Source: Gammaproteobacteria bacterium (GTDB lineage Bacteria > Pseudomonadota > Gammaproteobacteria > Pseudomonadales > Azotimanducaceae_A). Taken from it: a DNA stretch of 12,840 bases. The translations under genes and the position numbers were made by a program. The stretch is from the NCBI GenBank assembly GCA_012960755.1, contig DUAT01000164.1:1-12840 (forward strand), in the 5' to 3' direction. The notes below the pieces were generated by a model. That model was not told the DNA's origin. It saw only the letters and a list, made by a program, of their open reading frames with translations, and searched no databases. Positions 6,275 through 12,840 of the stretch are shown piece after piece. The first letter of the stretch is position 1; every line of letters begins with the position of its first letter.

Positions 6275-7828
6275 GTGATTGGTACAGGCACAATGTTGTC
6301 ATGCTTCAGTGCATGGTCGCTTTTCCAGGTCGAAGAGAGGGCCATAACAAGTGAGTTTCAAAACGATACCCAAGAACGTGCGACTTCACTGTATCGCCAG
6401 ATGGATATCAATTTCGAAGCATTGCGATCACTCGCCATAATATTTAATAGAGAAGGTGTGCCTGAGCCAGAGCTCTTCAATCTTGAAGCTAGAAAAATTA
6501 TCGTTCGCCATCAGGCAATTCAAGCACTTGAATGGATTCCCCGCATCAAGCACTCAGAACGGTCAAAGTACGAGTCCGATCGGCGTCTTCAATTTTCAGC
6601 ATTTGAGATAACAGAACAAAAAACGCAAGGACATATGTTGACGGCATCGGAAAGAGCTGAATATTTCCCAGTCTACTATATTGAACCACTGACCGGTAAC
6701 GAGACGGCGTTCGGTTTCGACCTCGCCTCTAGTGCTATCCGACTACAAGCGCTTGAGCAGTCCAGAGATTCAGGTTTACCTCAGGCAACTGCCAGTATCA
6801 CGTTGGTGCAGGAGCATTCAAATCAGCTGGGTTTTCTGGCATTCTTGCCCATCTATTCTGGATTTCCATTGACTGTTGCCACTCGCCAGGAACAACTGAA
6901 GGGATTTGTACTCGGCGTGTATCGGATTAATGATATCTTTGCTAGTTCCGCACTAAATGGCGAGTCACCGGAACTGAGCTTTCGAATTGTGGACGAGACA
7001 GATTCTAACAGTCACGACATTCTGCACATTGATCCGCCGAAATCCCCTTTCATACTTCATCCAACGATCAGCCATAGAGTCCAGCTGTCGGATATCTGGG
7101 GTCGAAAGTGGAGTCTGATAACTTCACCGTCATTAAATTACATCTCATCCAGGAGAGATGTGTTGCCATTGCTTACGTTTTTAACTGGCATCATATTTAC
7201 ACTCTTCATTACCATGTACCTGCACATTACTTCAAGACGCGCTGCGATAATTGAGAGTATCGTAATTCAAAAGACTAACGAGTTAAATGAGGCTAACGAA
7301 AAGCTGGAATCACTCTCTCGTACTGATGCACTAACCGGAATCCCTAACAGAAGGTCTCTCGATGAATTCATTGAGCTTGAATGGCTTCGTGCAATCAGAA
7401 ACAGATCCAGTCTGTCTACAATTCTTATCGATATCGATTATTTTAAGAACTACAACGATAACTACGGCCATATCAAAGGAGACGAATGCCTGCGAATAGT
7501 TGCCACCCGGCTAAACAGTCTCGTTCACCGACCAGGAGATTTAGTCGCGCGATATGGGGGTGAGGAGTTCATTCTGATTCTTTCAGATACCGAGGACGCC
7601 GATCAGGTTGCCGATCTCTGCTGTCAATCAATTGAAGATTTACAGATCCCACATGAATTTTCAGATGTGACCAGTGTCGTCACCATCAGTCTTGGTTTAT
7701 GCACAACGACACCAGAAAAAGGCACGGATCCGAGTTTGATCATAGATAATGCCGATAAAGCATTGTACAAAGCTAAATCAGCGGGACGGAACAGGGTTGA
7801 AACATATGTTAGCTCTTCTCGACCGTAA
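6275..7828 (+). CDS. Membrane diguanylate cyclase with periplasmic CHASE-like sensor domain
   Basis: It makes c-di-GMP from two GTP at the inner membrane. A short hydrophobic N-terminus (residues about 2-19) leads into a periplasmic CHASE-type domain, roughly residues 45-250, with QAIQALEWIPRI and the FPVYYIEP-GNE region typical of CHASE. A second membrane helix (about 295-318) and a coiled coil (TNELNEANEKLESLSR) precede the GGDEF domain (about 345-510). The active site is GGEEF at 428-432. A product-inhibition I-site, RPGD, lies at 419-422, exactly five residues upstream. LTGIPNRR and IDIDYFKNYNDNYGH are also present. The start is uncertain: the GTG at 6275 is the only reasonable in-frame start after a stop near 6230, the ribosome site GGAGGT near 6239 is too far away, and the first membrane helix looks short. 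The CHASE ligand is unknown. Confidence 0.9.
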   Translation: MIGTGTMLSCFSAWSLFQVEERAITSEFQNDTQERATSLYRQMDINFEALRSLAIIFNREGVPEPELFNLEARKIIVRHQAIQALEWIPRIKHSERSKYESDRRLQFSAFEITEQKTQGHMLTASERAEYFPVYYIEPLTGNETAFGFDLASSAIRLQALEQSRDSGLPQATASITLVQEHSNQLGFLAFLPIYSGFPLTVATRQEQLKGFVLGVYRINDIFASSALNGESPELSFRIVDETDSNSHDILHIDPPKSPFILHPTISHRVQLSDIWGRKWSLITSPSLNYISSRRDVLPLLTFLTGIIFTLFITMYLHITSRRAAIIESIVIQKTNELNEANEKLESLSRTDALTGIPNRRSLDEFIELEWLRAIRNRSSLSTILIDIDYFKNYNDNYGHIKGDECLRIVATRLNSLVHRPGDLVARYGGEEFILILSDTEDADQVADLCCQSIEDLQIPHEFSDVTSVVTISLGLCTTTPEKGTDPSLIIDNADKALYKAKSAGRNRVETYVSSSRP

Positions 7829-8027
7829 AACGATTTCGTTTTTGCTTGTTTGAAGCTTCTAAGTAAATAGTGGATTCGTTCGAATAGTCCTCGGGGTGTT
7901 CAAGCTTTCTCAGCGAGCCTCCAAGCGGACTCCCCGGGTAAAATCACCAATCATTACAGTGTGGACATACTTCAGTTACAGACGGTGGCTAAATTCCAGA
8001 TTCCATAAATTGGTTTGATCCTTGGTC

Positions 8028-8252
8028 ATGAAGTTCAATCAGACGCTAGAGTTATCAGTGTTAGCCGCCCTCATAGTGATGGGCGCGGCTGCGACAGTCT
8101 GGAACGGCTACTATTGGACAATTTTGGCCCTGATCTGGTTTGGGCTAGGTGTTTGGATTGGCACACGTTCCGTGAAAATGTTGATGTGTGTCACTACATT
8201 CAAACGACACCGTGTTCCTAAACAAAGCGATGATTCTCTGCAAAGTTCATGA
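8028..8252 (+). CDS. Possible small membrane protein, 74 aa
   Basis: The family is not recognised. The product would have two hydrophobic segments, about residues 8-22 (ELSVLAALIVMGAAATVW region) and 26-45 (YYWTILALIWFGLGVWIG). A basic C-terminal tail (KRHRVPKQ) follows, which fits a small inner-membrane hairpin protein with a cytoplasmic tail. The start could be the ATG at 8028 or a TTG two codons earlier. No good ribosome site precedes either, which is the main reason for doubt. It stands alone between the cyclase gene and the TPR gene, on the same strand. Confidence 0.4.
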   Translation: MKFNQTLELSVLAALIVMGAAATVWNGYYWTILALIWFGLGVWIGTRSVKMLMCVTTFKRHRVPKQSDDSLQSS

Positions 8253-8696
8253 TTTTTAATGGGAAATCCGGCGTGGTTACTTCTTGCACCCAGCAAACTT
8301 CCGCACCTGTACTTGGTCCAAACGAAGCTGAGCAATTACCTGTAGACATCGTTATCGATATACGCGGTAGTACGTTTTTGGTTTAACAATTAATTGCTAT
8401 TAACGGGTGTAAGATCAGGTATCACAGCGATCCCCGATAGCGAACATCACCACCAAGCGTTTCTCACTTTGCAAAAGCATTTTCTGATTTGCAACAAAAA
8501 GTTATACCAAACAATCCAAATGTCGTGAACCTTTCGGTTAACTCGAATATCAATCGTATGCGCTAACTGACTAGCCCTCCAGGTGACACGATTGCCCGCT
8601 ATTGCTGTTCTGGTGGCGTTCACGCCAACGGTCACCGGGCGAACTTACCACCAAATTACATGCATAACTCAAGCGGTCATGGCTTCTTTGAGAGGC
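8253..8696. other. Long intergenic region with candidate regulatory sites
   Basis: No convincing gene is seen here. It holds two TTTGCAA boxes: TTTGCAAAA at 8468-8476 and ATTTGCAAC at 8487-8495, with centres 20 bp apart and about 205-225 bp before the -24 element at 8697. It also holds a compact perfect palindrome TGGCGT-TC-ACGCCA (8614-8627), set inside GGTGAC (8582-8587) and GTCACC (8631-8636). This arrangement suits an upstream activator region for the sigma-54 promoter that follows, but that is inference. Confidence 0.4.
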
Positions 8697-8712
8697 TGGC
8701 ACGACACATGCT
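8697..8712 (+). promoter_or_regulatory. Sigma-54 (-24/-12) promoter of the TPR-TonB gene
   Basis: TGGCACGACACATGCT has GG at 8698-8699 and GC at 8710-8711 at the exact sigma-54 spacing, and is almost the same sequence as the promoter at 3597. The predicted transcription start is near 8723, giving a leader of about 140 nt. Confidence 0.8.
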
Positions 8713-8731
8713 TAGTAGTAAAGCATGTGTC
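8703..8731 (+). repeat. Perfect 11-bp inverted repeat overlapping the -12 promoter element
   Basis: GACACATGCTT (8703-8713) and AAGCATGTGTC (8721-8731) are perfectly complementary, with a 7-base spacer. The left arm contains the -12 GC doublet and the right arm covers the predicted transcription start. It could be an operator able to block sigma-54 polymerase. There is no T-run, so it is not a standard terminator. Confidence 0.6.
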
Positions 8732-8824
8732 TCAGAATTAGTAACAGAATCGCTACAGTTGTTCGCGAATTACCATCGACAAGAAAAGTTGGGGGTGTAG
8801 TGAAGGCTACATAACATAGCAATT

Positions 8825-8849
8825 CGGGTGATTGTTGTTCCATCACCCG
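8825..8849 (+). other. Leader hairpin adjoining the ribosome site of the TPR-TonB gene
   Basis: CGGGTGAT (8825-8832) pairs perfectly with ATCACCCG (8842-8849) around a 9-base loop. The stem ends one base before TAAGGAG, the ribosome site of the gene starting at 8864. It could influence translation or mRNA stability. Confidence 0.5.
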
Positions 8850-8863
8850 TTAAGGAGACGAAA

Positions 8864-10402
8864 ATGAACCGGCGAAACATGAAACTATCGATATTGGTTG
8901 TCGCATTCACCGTCCTTTGTGCAAGTCAGTCGTTCGCTATGGACAATGACAGAATCGCTCCACATGACAATCAGTTACAGAAAAAAATTGAACCCACAAT
9001 GAAGGATTTTCAGCACTCGTTGGACGCACAGGATTACCCGTCAGCTTTAAGCAACGATCGTAAGATAATCACGCTCGTTGACAACGGAAAACAATCAAAA
9101 GGTCATGCACAAGCGTTGCATAATCTTGCAAAAGTGCAGCCGGTAGTGGGCTTGCATGTGAAGTCCGCCGAGAGCTACAAAAGCAACATTGATCTTGTTG
9201 AAAGGCAGCACGGAATATTCGCTCCTGATCTACTACCATTGCTCACAGAGTTGAGTTCATTATATTACAACCGTGCAGACTATGAACTCGCCATGAACAC
9301 CTTACGCAGAGCACAGCACATCACCCATAGAAACGAAGGTGTCTATTCACTGGAACAGCTCACGTTGATCGATTCGCTGACCATGCTAGAAATTAAAACC
9401 GGTCGAATAGAAAATGCTGACACGCAGCAGAGATTTTATTATTCCATCAATTTGAAAAATTACGGTAAAGATGATCAACGAATTCTACCGGCCATCAACA
9501 GAATGGCAGAGTGGTTCAGCGCTTCAGGCCAGCTTGACAAGTCTTTGAGGTTCTATAAGAAAGCGCTGGACGTGATTAATAAACTTGAACTAGGTGAAGC
9601 TGAAAAACTACGGCCACTACGCGGTCTTTCAACGGTGAAATATCTCAAAGGTTTCTGTTGCATTGATGAACATCTCAGAGAGGCGTTGCGGATCATCATG
9701 ACGCATCCAGGTTCTGATCATGTTGACAAACTCGACGCGCTTGTACATCTAGCTGATATGCATATGATCAACAAGAAAAGACGTATCGCCAATCAATACT
9801 ACCAGGATGCCTGGAATAGGCTACGCTCCGGTAATCCAGCCACTCAAGCACTCTTTAACTCACCTGAGCTACTGGGGGTCAGCGGGGTCGAAGACGTACA
9901 CAAGGCCTACTACCTAACTATCGAAGGTCCAATTCTAATGGACAAGAAAGTGTACCTGTCCAAAAACAGCGGACAGTCATCACTTCAGGTGAATATTGGT
10001 CAAAAACGAAAACCCGTGCACACGCCAATCATCGGAGAACCGCTCTCTCTTTGCCATTCTCAAGTACTGGAACTAGCCCGCACCAATAGCACCGAAGACC
10101 TAGGACAGTACTTTGTCGACCTTAGCTTTACCGTTACCAGTGGGGGAAGCGTTAGAAATGTATCTCTGCTCGATAGTAATGCACCCAGTCGACTACAGCG
10201 TTACGTCACCAACACACTTCGCCAAACCCGATACCGGCCGACTTTCTGGCAAGGCGAGGCCATTGATTCAAAAAATTTGAAGATACGGCAGACGTTTTCA
10301 GGTGACAGAGCCACTCAGGAGTCGCGAACTCCGTTTAGTCGCACAAACGCTGATGGAAAGCGCGCGACTACACTGGGCTGTCAGTTACTCGCCTCTCGTT
10401 AG
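8864..10402 (+). CDS. Exported TPR protein with TonB-like C-terminal domain, 512 aa
   Basis: The ATG at 8864 is chosen because AAGGAG precedes it by six bases and a signal peptide starts there (NRRNMKLSILVVAFTVLC, likely cleavage SFA-MD after residue 25); an upstream in-frame GTG at 8828 lies inside the leader hairpin. Residues about 45-340 are helical and TPR-like (YPSALSNDRKIITLVDNG; YYNRADYELAMNTLRRAQ; ASGQLDKSLRFYKKALDVI). Residues about 405-480 resemble a TonB C-terminal fold: YFVDLSFTVTSGGSVRNVSL, a Pro-containing loop, then LRQTRYRPTFWQGEAID. In true TonB this domain contacts outer-membrane receptors. There is no N-terminal TonB anchor or proline-rich linker, so the domain may instead mediate protein binding in the periplasm. 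It has its own sigma-54 promoter. The last 33 residues are unlike any domain I know. Confidence 0.8.
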   Translation: MNRRNMKLSILVVAFTVLCASQSFAMDNDRIAPHDNQLQKKIEPTMKDFQHSLDAQDYPSALSNDRKIITLVDNGKQSKGHAQALHNLAKVQPVVGLHVKSAESYKSNIDLVERQHGIFAPDLLPLLTELSSLYYNRADYELAMNTLRRAQHITHRNEGVYSLEQLTLIDSLTMLEIKTGRIENADTQQRFYYSINLKNYGKDDQRILPAINRMAEWFSASGQLDKSLRFYKKALDVINKLELGEAEKLRPLRGLSTVKYLKGFCCIDEHLREALRIIMTHPGSDHVDKLDALVHLADMHMINKKRRIANQYYQDAWNRLRSGNPATQALFNSPELLGVSGVEDVHKAYYLTIEGPILMDKKVYLSKNSGQSSLQVNIGQKRKPVHTPIIGEPLSLCHSQVLELARTNSTEDLGQYFVDLSFTVTSGGSVRNVSLLDSNAPSRLQRYVTNTLRQTRYRPTFWQGEAIDSKNLKIRQTFSGDRATQESRTPFSRTNADGKRATTLGCQLLASR

Positions 10403-10446
10403 AGACTCATCCTTGGTTCGAGTTGCAGTTGATTGGCAGCACTTCC

Positions 10447-10480
10447 GTTGCAAATTAAAAATCAATTCGCAATTTGCAAA
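10447..10480. promoter_or_regulatory. Paired TTTGCAAA-like boxes upstream of the third sigma-54 promoter
   Basis: GTTGCAAATT (10447-10456) and AATTTGCAAA (10471-10480) form a perfect 9-bp inverted repeat (TTGCAAATT / AATTTGCAA) with centres 26 bp apart. The downstream box lies about 67 bp before the -24 element at 10547. That is nearly the same distance as for the exact box upstream of the promoter at 3597. The stem is AT-rich with no T-run, so I prefer a protein-binding site over a terminator. Confidence 0.5.
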
Positions 10481-10546
10481 CCTGATCCCACCCCGTCCTG
10501 TCTCAACAAAGAAGCTATCCCATTGTATTTATTGTATATATCTACA

Positions 10547-10562
10547 TGGCATGATTGATGCT
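10547..10562 (+). promoter_or_regulatory. Sigma-54 (-24/-12) promoter of the paralogue/Sel1-SPOR operon
   Basis: TGGCATGATTGATGCT has GG at 10548-10549 and GC at 10560-10561 at the exact spacing. It differs from the promoter at 3597 by two C-to-T changes and the last base. Transcription is predicted to begin near 10573, giving a short leader of about 34 nt. Confidence 0.7.
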
Positions 10563-10606
10563 TCTTCAACAAGGGCCCCAAACACTTTTTTATCGGGATT
10601 CATGCA

Positions 10607-11629
10607 ATGACAGAACCATTCGTGAGTAAATCCGTCGGCGTCCTGTTTATAAGCTTGTTCACGCCAGCCGTACTGTTTGCGGGACCCAAGGTGTCCGGAG
10701 CTATCAGTAACACAGACGCAATGAGTCACGCGATCAGTATTGCGGTTAACATCCGCCGTGTGAATGCCGGGTCAACAAGGTTCACAAATAAATCGATAAC
10801 TCCCGAACCCGGGAGTCTTGTTGTTAGTGCACCGATGGATGCAACCGAGGCGCTTGAAGCCCGAAACGGTCGTGCTTCATACATTACTCCAAAGAGCAAT
10901 TCAGACCGGAGTGACAACCCTGTTGACACTAATACAATGATCCATTCACAAACCGCTGCTAAAAAAGCCAGCAATGCAACCTTGACCACTGAAGTGGCTG
11001 CGCAGTCAGGTGTTCCAGAGAAAGACAAAGGAAAAGAATCGCAAGGTTCCCCTGAAGCAGAAGACAACGTCATCATCCAGAACGACGATAGAAACGTCAA
11101 AACGACTACCAGTACTTTGACGGATATTTCGGTTTCCAGTGGGTCGGATATTTTTGAAAACCGCATTGACGGGGGTACTGGCATTGACTTCATTTGGCAG
11201 GTAACTTCCACGCTGAGCGACAGTACTTTCAACGAAGCCATTGATATCACCACTTATAAAAATCTGACTGGCAGTGATTACATTACCAACATGGCTTCCA
11301 GTCACGAGGTGCGCAATATTGAACATGGTGCGATTGTCGGTAACAAAACACATGGAGATTGGCATTCGTCCAGCATCGCAGTGAAACGTGACGAGACCTT
11401 GACTAACATTAACTTAAAACGGATGATGTTCAGTGACTCTTCAATCTTTAATGAATCTATTGATGACATTATTTTTGATGAGGACACCGGGTACGGCCTT
11501 GAGGATAGTCACGGCGCCTTCAATCCACCAGATACTCAGATGCTGAATTCCATTACTCGCAATAGTGAAAATCAAAGTGGCATCTATTTTTCTGGCGGTA
11601 CGACAAACACTATCGATGCGGCAGAATAG
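10607..11629 (+). CDS. Secreted protein, 340 aa, paralogous at its N-terminus to the 667-aa repeat protein
   Basis: The family is not recognised. A signal peptide is predicted with cleavage after residue 25 (LFA-GP). The mature protein begins GPKVSGAISNTDAMSHAIS, matching GPKVSGGISNTSAISNAIN of the 667-aa protein, and continues RxNAGS in both. Residues about 85-170 are a charged, low-complexity linker (KDKGKESQGSPEAEDN). The C-terminal half has weak repeats around GSDIFENRIDGG, SDSTFNEAIDI and SDSSIFNESIDDI, reminiscent of the strand part of the larger protein (YENTIDGSTN). No cysteine was seen. The ribosome site before the ATG is weak; a GTG at 10622 is an alternative start. It forms an operon with the Sel1-SPOR gene 12 bases downstream. 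A minor subunit, nucleator or cap for the same surface structure is a guess. Confidence 0.75.
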   Translation: MTEPFVSKSVGVLFISLFTPAVLFAGPKVSGAISNTDAMSHAISIAVNIRRVNAGSTRFTNKSITPEPGSLVVSAPMDATEALEARNGRASYITPKSNSDRSDNPVDTNTMIHSQTAAKKASNATLTTEVAAQSGVPEKDKGKESQGSPEAEDNVIIQNDDRNVKTTTSTLTDISVSSGSDIFENRIDGGTGIDFIWQVTSTLSDSTFNEAIDITTYKNLTGSDYITNMASSHEVRNIEHGAIVGNKTHGDWHSSSIAVKRDETLTNINLKRMMFSDSSIFNESIDDIIFDEDTGYGLEDSHGAFNPPDTQMLNSITRNSENQSGIYFSGGTTNTIDAAE

Positions 11630-11641
11630 AGGTCTCGTCAC

Positions 11642-12586
11642 ATGAATCTTGAAAAGCAATCAGCTTTAACCAACGAATGCTCAAAATTATCTATCGCCCT
11701 TCTTTTCTTCGTTGGATCTCTTTCCTTTCCAGTGAATGCTGATTTTGGAGACGGAATTAATGCATTCCGCAATAGTGAGTACGAAACGGCAATACGGGAG
11801 TGGCAACCCTATGCAGAACAGAATGATCCACGCGCGCTTTACAATCTTGGCCAGATTTACCGCAGGGGATTGGGTGTTGAACCCGATTTAGCCGTCGCCG
11901 AACAATACTATCGACGCGCAGCAGAGTTGGGTCATCCTCATGCGCAGGGTAACCTGGGATCTATTTATTATTCTCGGTCACCGGTTGATATGGACCAGGT
12001 GCTCTACTATTGGCAAAAAGCAGCCGAAGGTGGTGACATCCAGTCCCAGTATTTGTTGGGTATACAATACTCCCAGGGTAAACACATAAAGCAAGATCAT
12101 TTGTTCGCTTACGCCTGGGTGAAACTGGCAATTGATTCAGGGTTGGAGAATGCAAAATATGCCCTGGATGTCCTCTCCCTGTCTCTGAGTGAAAACGATA
12201 TCAAACGAGGTGATGAGCTTGCCAGGCAGTTTTCCGAAGAAACGAGAACTGGTATGCAGCGACAAAGTCCAGAACGGGTGGCGCACTCTGGCGCACCAGA
12301 CTCTCGCTCCACACCTGATCCACTAACTGATGTATTCCGCATTCAGATTGCTTCGTTAAGTAGTATGAAACAAGCCCGATTCTATCTAGAACGGGAATCT
12401 AAGCAAATGCTTGGTGTGTTGGAAGACGCCACCTACTACATTGCAGAAGCAGATCTGGGGGAACGTGGTATCTTTTATAGACTGCAACTTGGCAATTTTA
12501 CTAAGCGCGAAAAAGCGTCTTCTTTTTGCGACCAGCTGAAGAAAACAGGCCTCGACTGCTACGTCGTTTCGTCATTGGGCATCTGA
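11642..12586 (+). CDS. Exported Sel1-repeat protein with C-terminal SPOR domain, 314 aa
   Basis: A signal peptide ends near residue 33 (VNA-DF). Residues about 62-175 carry three to four Sel1-like repeats: ALYNLGQIYRRGLGVEPDLA, AEQYYRRAAELGHPHAQGNL and QYLLGIQYSQGKHIKQD are clear. A linker rich in Pro and Ser leads to a SPOR domain, residues about 232-310, beginning FRIQIASLSSMKQARFYL and ending FYRLQLGNFTKREKASSFCD and CYVV. SPOR domains bind peptidoglycan glycan strands lacking stem peptides, and Sel1 repeats bind proteins, so the protein probably tethers partners to the cell wall in the periplasm. The ATG has AGAGGT upstream, overlapping the stop of the preceding gene by a base, so the two genes are co-transcribed from the promoter at 10547. 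Confidence 0.9.
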   Translation: MNLEKQSALTNECSKLSIALLFFVGSLSFPVNADFGDGINAFRNSEYETAIREWQPYAEQNDPRALYNLGQIYRRGLGVEPDLAVAEQYYRRAAELGHPHAQGNLGSIYYSRSPVDMDQVLYYWQKAAEGGDIQSQYLLGIQYSQGKHIKQDHLFAYAWVKLAIDSGLENAKYALDVLSLSLSENDIKRGDELARQFSEETRTGMQRQSPERVAHSGAPDSRSTPDPLTDVFRIQIASLSSMKQARFYLERESKQMLGVLEDATYYIAEADLGERGIFYRLQLGNFTKREKASSFCDQLKKTGLDCYVVSSLGI

Positions 12587-12599
12587 TCAACCCCTTCAC

Positions 12600-12782
12600 A
12601 TAGAGTTACAAGACGCTCACAAACTCGATACCCCGGTGCTCATAAATGGCAAGCGCAGCGCGCCTGTAGGCACCGACAACGCTGGCAACGGTTATGTCGA
12701 CCTTAGCCAGTTGATCCGGGGCATTGCGCTTGAACGGGTCGAGGTAGTGAAGGACGGTGCGTCTCCCCCTGTGTCAGAGTAG
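12600..12782 (+). pseudogene. Fragment of a TonB-dependent receptor plug domain
   Basis: The plus-strand frame reads TPVLINGKRSAPVGTDNAGN, then GYVDLSQL and LERVEVVKDGASP, followed by a stop at 12780-12782. This corresponds to the plug of TonB-dependent outer-membrane receptors (VLINGKR ... YVDLNxIPxxAIERVEVLKDGASAxYG). The signal peptide, TonB box and barrel are all missing, and the frame ends where IYGSDA would follow. It is a relic of about 55 codons lying 30 bases after the Sel1-SPOR gene. Confidence 0.75.
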
Positions 12783-12840
12783 TTGTCGCCTCAGTTAATT
12801 ACACATTTGGGGTGGTTTTGGAATATTTTTTGAAAAGGCA

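Noticed and set aside
7827..7842. AAAACGA-TT-TCGTTTT as terminator of the cyclase gene.
   Set aside because: The stem is AT-rich with a two-base loop that is too tight; stability is doubtful.
10522..10540. Direct repeat ATTGTAT (10522-10528 and 10531-10537) with TATATA as a sigma-70 promoter.
   Set aside because: No good -35/-10 pair at 16-18 bp spacing; the sigma-54 site just downstream is a better explanation.

Overview
The window looks like chromosomal DNA of a Gram-negative proteobacterium, probably a gammaproteobacterium. The evidence is Sec signal peptides, a TonB-type C-terminal domain, a TonB-receptor remnant, a Sel1/SPOR envelope protein, a CHASE-GGDEF cyclase and -24/-12 (sigma-54) promoters. 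The species cannot be named from the sequence.

Positions 1-3460 hold a three-deep nest of insertion sequences, all with their transposase genes on the minus strand. An IS21-family remnant (istA decayed, istB cut) was invaded by an IS3-family element. That element was in turn invaded by an intact-looking IS30-family element at 680-1909, with matching inverted ends and a 2-bp GC target duplication. The IS30 copy landed just downstream of the IS3 programmed-frameshift heptamer, and the IS3 OrfB also carries Asn in place of the first catalytic Asp.

Positions 3460-12586 hold a plus-strand cluster of envelope and secreted proteins. In order these are a 667-aa secreted protein built from 16 degenerate repeats of about 38 residues, a fragment of an SCO-type copper chaperone gene, a membrane diguanylate cyclase with CHASE and GGDEF domains, a possible small membrane protein, an exported TPR protein with a TonB-like C-terminus, a second secreted protein sharing the first one's N-terminal module, and an exported Sel1-SPOR protein. 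A broken fragment of a TonB-dependent receptor plug domain follows at 12600-12782.

The main observation is that three transcription units (repeat protein, TPR-TonB protein, paralogue plus Sel1-SPOR) are each preceded by a near-identical sigma-54 promoter of the form TGGCAYGAY-N2-ATGCW with exact -24/-12 spacing. Each promoter also has a pair of TTTGCAAA-like boxes upstream. This points to one co-regulated sigma-54 regulon making surface or matrix proteins, with c-di-GMP synthesis encoded in the middle. I do not recognise this combination as a described system. The matrix or amyloid role is inference from repeat architecture and context.
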